Part shown: one piece after another, positions 60,979-64,000 of the stretch
Layout of the letters: each line of letters starts with the position of its first letter
Numbering within the stretch: the first letter of the stretch is position 1
DNA from: Streptomyces sp. CNQ-509
GTDB lineage: Bacteria > Actinomycetota > Actinomycetes > Streptomycetales > Streptomycetaceae
Length of the DNA: 64,000 nucleotides
Assembly: GCF_001011035.1 (NCBI RefSeq)
Contig: NZ_CP011492.1
Coordinates: forward strand, 3,481,501 to 3,545,500
Reading direction: 5' to 3'
Made by a program: the position numbers and the translations under genes
Notes under the pieces: model-generated
Databases searched by the model: none
What the model saw: only the letters and a program-made list of their open reading frames with translations
Told to the model about the DNA's origin: nothing

Positions 60979-61893
60979 TTACAGGTTGTCCGCATAGAAG
61001 CTGGTGAGTCGTTCGACGGCGGCGTCGACGTATTCGGGTTCGTCGTACATCTCGTAGTGGCCGGCGCCGTCGATCACCATGAGGTCGACGGGGTTGGGGG
61101 CCAGCTTCCATAGCTGCATGCCGGTGTCGTAGGAGCCGGTGTTGCCGATGCGTCCGGCGAGGATGACCTGCAGTGGCTGGGTCATGAGCTGGTCGACCAG
61201 GTGGAACGCGTCGTAGCCCAGCAGGAGGGAGTCGCTGCGCGAGAGGCGGCGGTTGGTGGAGTGCTCGCTGCCACCCCGCTCGGTGCGGTAGTAGGTGATG
61301 GCCTGGGTGGTGTCGATGTCGGTCATACCGGCTGCCGCGGCGTCCTCCAGGGTGTCGGGCAGCCAGTTCACACGGGTCATCTCGCCGGAGCGTGTCTCTT
61401 CGATGCGCGCGTCGGCGAGGGCGTCGAGTGCGGCTGCCGGGCCGTCGGGCTGGAAGCTGCGGAACGAGGTGCCCATGTTGCCGGGAACGACGGTTCCGAC
61501 CGCCTTGATGCGGTGGTCCGTGCGGGCGGTGTGCACGGCGTAGCCGCCGCCGGCGCAGATGCCGAGGACGCCGATGCGCTGCGGGTCGATGCCGGGGATC
61601 GCGCCGAGTGCGTCGATGGCGTAGGAGATGTCCTCACCGCGGCGGTAGGGGTCTTCGAAGTCGCGGGGCTCGCCTCCGCTCTGCCCTTGGTGAGCCGGAT
61701 CGAAGACGAGCGCCGCGATGCCGCGGGCGGCGAGGCGGGACGCGTAGTTCGCGCCGATCTGCTCCTTCACGCTGCTGCCGGGCGTGGAGAGCACCACGGC
61801 GCGCAGCGGCGCGGTGCTGTCGGCGTTGTCGGGCAGGTGGAGGTCGGCCGCGAGCTCGATCGGTCCGCGCGGGATCGTGAGGTGCTGAAGCAT
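60979..61893 (-). CDS. Alpha/beta hydrolase with a Cys nucleophile elbow (YcjY/DLH-like)
   Basis: 304 residues. The nucleophile elbow reads GVLGICAGGGYAVH, G-x-C-x-G, so the nucleophile is Cys (about 112) instead of Ser, as in dienelactone hydrolases. The His is in VIDGAGHYEMYDE. N-terminal sequence PLRAVVLSTPGSSVKEQIGANYASRLAARG is typical of YcjY-like proteins. It is divergent from a MarR gene, which probably controls it through the dyad at 61935-61955. The substrate is unknown. Confidence 0.88.
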   Translation of the reverse strand: MLQHLTIPRGPIELAADLHLPDNADSTAPLRAVVLSTPGSSVKEQIGANYASRLAARGIAALVFDPAHQGQSGGEPRDFEDPYRRGEDISYAIDALGAIPGIDPQRIGVLGICAGGGYAVHTARTDHRIKAVGTVVPGNMGTSFRSFQPDGPAAALDALADARIEETRSGEMTRVNWLPDTLEDAAAAGMTDIDTTQAITYYRTERGGSEHSTNRRLSRSDSLLLGYDAFHLVDQLMTQPLQVILAGRIGNTGSYDTGMQLWKLAPNPVDLMVIDGAGHYEMYDEPEYVDAAVERLTSFYADNL

Positions 61894-61934
61894 GCGTGGC
61901 TTCCTTGGTGAGATGGTTGTTCCATAGGAGTCCA

Positions 61935-61955
61935 GTACAGAATAATGTCTTGTAC
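61935..61955. promoter_or_regulatory. Operator-like dyad GTACA-N11-TGTAC
   Basis: Lies in the AT-rich gap between the divergent hydrolase and MarR starts, 46 bp before the MarR ATG. Confidence 0.5.
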
Positions 61956-62000
61956 GATCTGAAACTAATACGAGACCGTACCACCTGGATGGAGGCTCGC

Positions 62001-62435
62001 ATGCCGGTCGACGGGGCGCAGCTGTGGACGCTGAACCAGCGGCTGCTGGGCGTCGTGATGGATGCCTGCACGCGGGAGCTGGCGGAACTCGGGTTGGAGA
62101 CGAAGGAGTTCTTCGTCCTGGCCGAGGTGGAGGCATCGCCGTACCCGGCCGAGATCGCGACTGCGCTGCTGCTGCCCAAGGCGAGCGTGACGGTCTACGT
62201 TCGCAACCTCGTTGCCAAGGGCTTTGTCCGCCGCGAGATCGACGAGGCGGACTTGCGGCGTCATCGGCTCGTACTGACCGCCGAGGGCACACAAGCACGC
62301 GACCGAGCACGTGCAGCGCTCGCGGCGGAGTACGACCGCAGACTGGCGATGGTTACCCCCCAGGACCGCGTCGAGCTGCAACGCATCCTCAAAGCGATGC
62401 TCGCCGCGCCCGCGTCAGGCCGTACGCGCGAGTGA
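62001..62435 (+). CDS. MarR family regulator
   Basis: 144 residues. The winged helix is FFVLAEVEASPYPAEIATALLLPKASVTVYVRNLVAKGFVRREIDEADLRRHRLVLTAEG. ATG 62001 is chosen because GGAGG lies five bases upstream, although the frame is open further back. Divergent from the Cys-nucleophile hydrolase, its likely target. Confidence 0.9.
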   Translation: MPVDGAQLWTLNQRLLGVVMDACTRELAELGLETKEFFVLAEVEASPYPAEIATALLLPKASVTVYVRNLVAKGFVRREIDEADLRRHRLVLTAEGTQARDRARAALAAEYDRRLAMVTPQDRVELQRILKAMLAAPASGRTRE

Positions 62436-62463
62436 TTCGTCTGTCCGGTGCTCTGCTGCACCT

Positions 62464-62689
62464 TCGGGTTGCGACCGCATGGATTCGTCAGACCGTTCAG
62501 CTCGCGACGGCAAGGGACGTCCACCCCAGCGGATGCCCTTCTCGCTTCGGATACGGACACGTTCGCGACGCTGCGCCGCGCCCAGGATGCATAGCGCACC
62601 GAACCGGTGCTGCCCCGGCGCACGATCTGCTCCAGCTTCTGCCCCTCGTGGTCGGTCAACCTGCGCACATGGACAGGCTCAGCCACCAC
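62464..62689 (-). pseudogene. IS630 family transposase, N-terminal fragment
   Basis: From GTG 62689 the minus strand reads VAEPVHVRRLTDHEGQKLEQ then IVRRGSTGSVRYASWAR, the recognisable start of Streptomyces IS630 transposases (RRLTDQEGQKLQQIVRRG). Homology stops near 62585 and no DDE catalytic part remains. The left edge carries the GACCGCAT end-like sequence near 62470. Confidence 0.7.
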
Positions 62690-62797
62690 ACTCCCAACGG
62701 TCGGATCGGACGTCTCCGGACATCCACCTGCTGGAACTGCCGACCCGGGGTACCTTCCCGGTCAGAGCAGTAGACCCGGGGGCGGAGGGGGCGCGGG
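62690..62797. other. Short gap before the multi-helix membrane protein
   Basis: About 110 bp. It contains only the leader of the next gene (GGCGGAGGGGG) and probably the outer end of the IS630 remnant. Confidence 0.4.
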
Positions 62798-63382
62798 GTG
62801 ATCGATCCGCGCTGGGTGTTCGTCAGCGCCGTGCTCGGGATGGCGGGCAGTGTCCGGTACGCGTACGCCATCGTGCGCGGCACCGTTCGGCCGCATCCCG
62901 TGACGTGGTCGCTGTGGGCCGCGGTGCCGCTGATCGCGTTCTCCGCGCGGCTCGACTCCGGCGTGGGGCTGCCCGCGGTGCAGACGCTGGTGGCGGGGGC
63001 CGGGCCGCTGGTGGTCGTGGTGACCGGGGTGTGCACGCGGCGTAACCTGGCGCGGCTCGGGGCCTTCGACCTCGCCTGCGCGGTCGCCGCCTGCGCCGCG
63101 CTCGGGGCGTGGCTGGGGCTCGGCGAGGCGGCGCTGGCCGTGGTGTCCGCCGTGGCGGCCGACGCGGCGGCGGCACTGCCGACCGTCGTGAAGGCGTGGC
63201 ACGACCCGGCCTCGGAGAACCTCCTCTTCTACGTCCTCGTCGGCACCGGCGCCACGGTCACGCTGCTGACGATCACCTCGTGGTCCCCGGCGGCCTGGGC
63301 GTTCGCGGCGTACGTCCTCACGCTCAGCGTCTCGCTGGTGGCCATCGTGTCGGGCCGGCGGCGGGCGCTGCGGTACGCGTAG
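62798..63382 (+). CDS. Multi-helix membrane protein of unknown function
   Basis: 194 residues with about six or seven hydrophobic helices and short loops. FVSAVLGMAGSVRYAYAIVRGTVRPHPVTWSLWAAVPLIAF, a Pro-containing helix pair, is faintly like the PQ-loop/SWEET repeat, and NLLFYVLVGTGATVTLL recurs later. GTG 62798 has GGAGG upstream. Ends at a strong bidirectional terminator. Confidence 0.75.
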   Translation: MIDPRWVFVSAVLGMAGSVRYAYAIVRGTVRPHPVTWSLWAAVPLIAFSARLDSGVGLPAVQTLVAGAGPLVVVVTGVCTRRNLARLGAFDLACAVAACAALGAWLGLGEAALAVVSAVAADAAAALPTVVKAWHDPASENLLFYVLVGTGATVTLLTITSWSPAAWAFAAYVLTLSVSLVAIVSGRRRALRYA

Positions 63383-63407
63383 GGCGGGCACCGCGCCCGC
63401 CCTACGC
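63378..63407. terminator. Bidirectional terminator
   Basis: GCGTAGGGCGGGC pairs perfectly with GCCCGCCCTACGC around ACCGC, between two convergent stops; its left arm overlaps the last codons of the membrane protein gene. Confidence 0.8.
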
Positions 63408-63418
63408 GCGCACCGCGG

Positions 63419-64000
63419 TCAGCCCTGGTCGAGCATCGACTTCATCGCGTCGATCTCGGCTTCCTGGGAGCTGATGATCTGCCCGGCCATCTCCTTCGCC
63501 GGCGGGTACGAACCGTCCGCCTGCTCGGTCTCGGCCATGGCGACGGCACCCTCGTGGTGCTCGATCATCATCTCCATGAAGGCCGTGTCGAACGCGGCGC
63601 CCTCCGCCTTCTCCAGGCTCTTCATGTCCTCGGCGGTCATCATCCCGCCGGCGGAGCCGTGCATGGAGTGGTCCATCTCGCCTTCCGCGGGGACGTCCTC
63701 GCCCCAGGAGGTGAGCCAGCCGGAGAGCGTCTCGATCTCCGGGTCCTGGGCCTTCTTGATCTCCGCGGCGAGCTTCTTCACCTCGTCGGACGCGGCCCGC
63801 TCAGGCGCGAGGCCGGCCATCTCCACGGCCTGGCGGTGGTGGGGGATCATCCCCTTGGCGAAGGTGACGTCGGCGGCGTTCTGCTCCTTCTGGGAGTCGG
63901 CGGGGCTGGACGCGGAAGCACCGCCGTGCTTGCCGTGGTCTCCCGACTCGTCGTCGTTGCCGCCGCAGGCGGCGAGGAGGAGGGCGACCGCGCCCGCGGT
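63419..64000 (-). CDS. DUF305 lipoprotein, partial at its N-terminus
   Basis: 194 residues visible; the start lies beyond the right edge. The lipobox LLLAACGG anchors it to the outer face of the membrane. The DUF305 ferritin-like four-helix region shows FAKGMIPHHRQAVEMAGLA and FMEMMIEHHEGAVAMAETE, with the paired His and Met residues that suggest copper or other metal binding. An Asp/Gly/His/Lys stretch (DDESGDHGKHGG) follows the lipobox. DUF305 proteins are often found with copper-handling genes, but none is visible here. Confidence 0.92.
   Translation of the reverse strand, partial: TAGAVALLLAACGGNDDESGDHGKHGGASASSPADSQKEQNAADVTFAKGMIPHHRQAVEMAGLAPERAASDEVKKLAAEIKKAQDPEIETLSGWLTSWGEDVPAEGEMDHSMHGSAGGMMTAEDMKSLEKAEGAAFDTAFMEMMIEHHEGAVAMAETEQADGSYPPAKEMAGQIISSQEAEIDAMKSMLDQG

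Noticed and set aside
62311-63045. Plus-strand frame between the MarR gene and the membrane protein
   Set aside because: It runs antisense to a recognisable IS630 fragment and across the membrane-protein start in another frame.

Overview
The window is high-GC actinomycete chromosome and looks like Streptomyces or a close relative. The evidence is the third-position GC bias, frequent GTG starts, leaderless promoters, the aspartokinase / recR / ybaB / dnaX / SRP RNA / tRNA-Ser order, a DUF574 methyltransferase, a SigB-type sigma factor and a type II polyketide synthase (PKS). It opens inside a methyltransferase gene and closes inside a DUF305 lipoprotein gene.

Region 1 (1-23.9 kb) is mostly ordinary chromosome. 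It holds two MFS exporters, one translationally coupled to a cysteine-synthase-like PLP enzyme; a frameshifted Tat-exported PHP-domain protein; VOC and GNAT proteins; an exported family 8 polysaccharide lyase; a solitary DNA methyltransferase; an S9 peptidase whose 3' end overlaps a convergent SURF1 gene; an ECF sigma factor coupled to a membrane protein; and the minus-strand housekeeping genes aspartokinase, a DUF5063 protein, recR, ybaB, dnaX, then SRP RNA and tRNA-Ser(GGA).

Region 2 (24.0-43.3 kb) is an accretion island at the 3' end of tRNA-Ser. A perfect 71-bp repeat of the tRNA 3' half (23961-24031 and 26176-26246) encloses 2.1 kb with a toxin-antitoxin pair and a truncated gene but no integrase, which is the layout of a cis-mobilizable element. 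Beyond it lie a stress/ion group (UBP zinc finger, STAS antagonist, BrkB-like membrane protein, SigB-type sigma factor, GlsB protein, LysR regulator, NhaP- and NhaA-type antiporters), a broken IS256 transposase, a helicase-associated/WYL-like protein, an HNH nuclease remnant, a VapBC-like pair, the wreckage of a histidine kinase / response regulator / ABC transporter locus, a P450 and a DUF574 methyltransferase. A decayed third copy of the tRNA end lies at 43231-43270. A two-part direct-repeat motif recurs five times within the island.

Region 3 (43.3-64 kb) holds a Ser/Thr kinase; a BlaI-type repressor with an M56 peptidase whose TCTAC-N5-GTAGA operators also precede an MMPL transporter; an ArsR/SRPBCC pair; a compact type II PKS set (cupin, KS-alpha, chain-length factor, ACP, aromatase); a flavin monooxygenase / MarR / FMN reductase operon; a cold-shock gene; a two-component pair whose kinase has lost its catalytic core; a DUF5685 protein with a very Cys-rich tail; and a Cys-nucleophile hydrolase with its MarR regulator, flanked by IS630 remnants.
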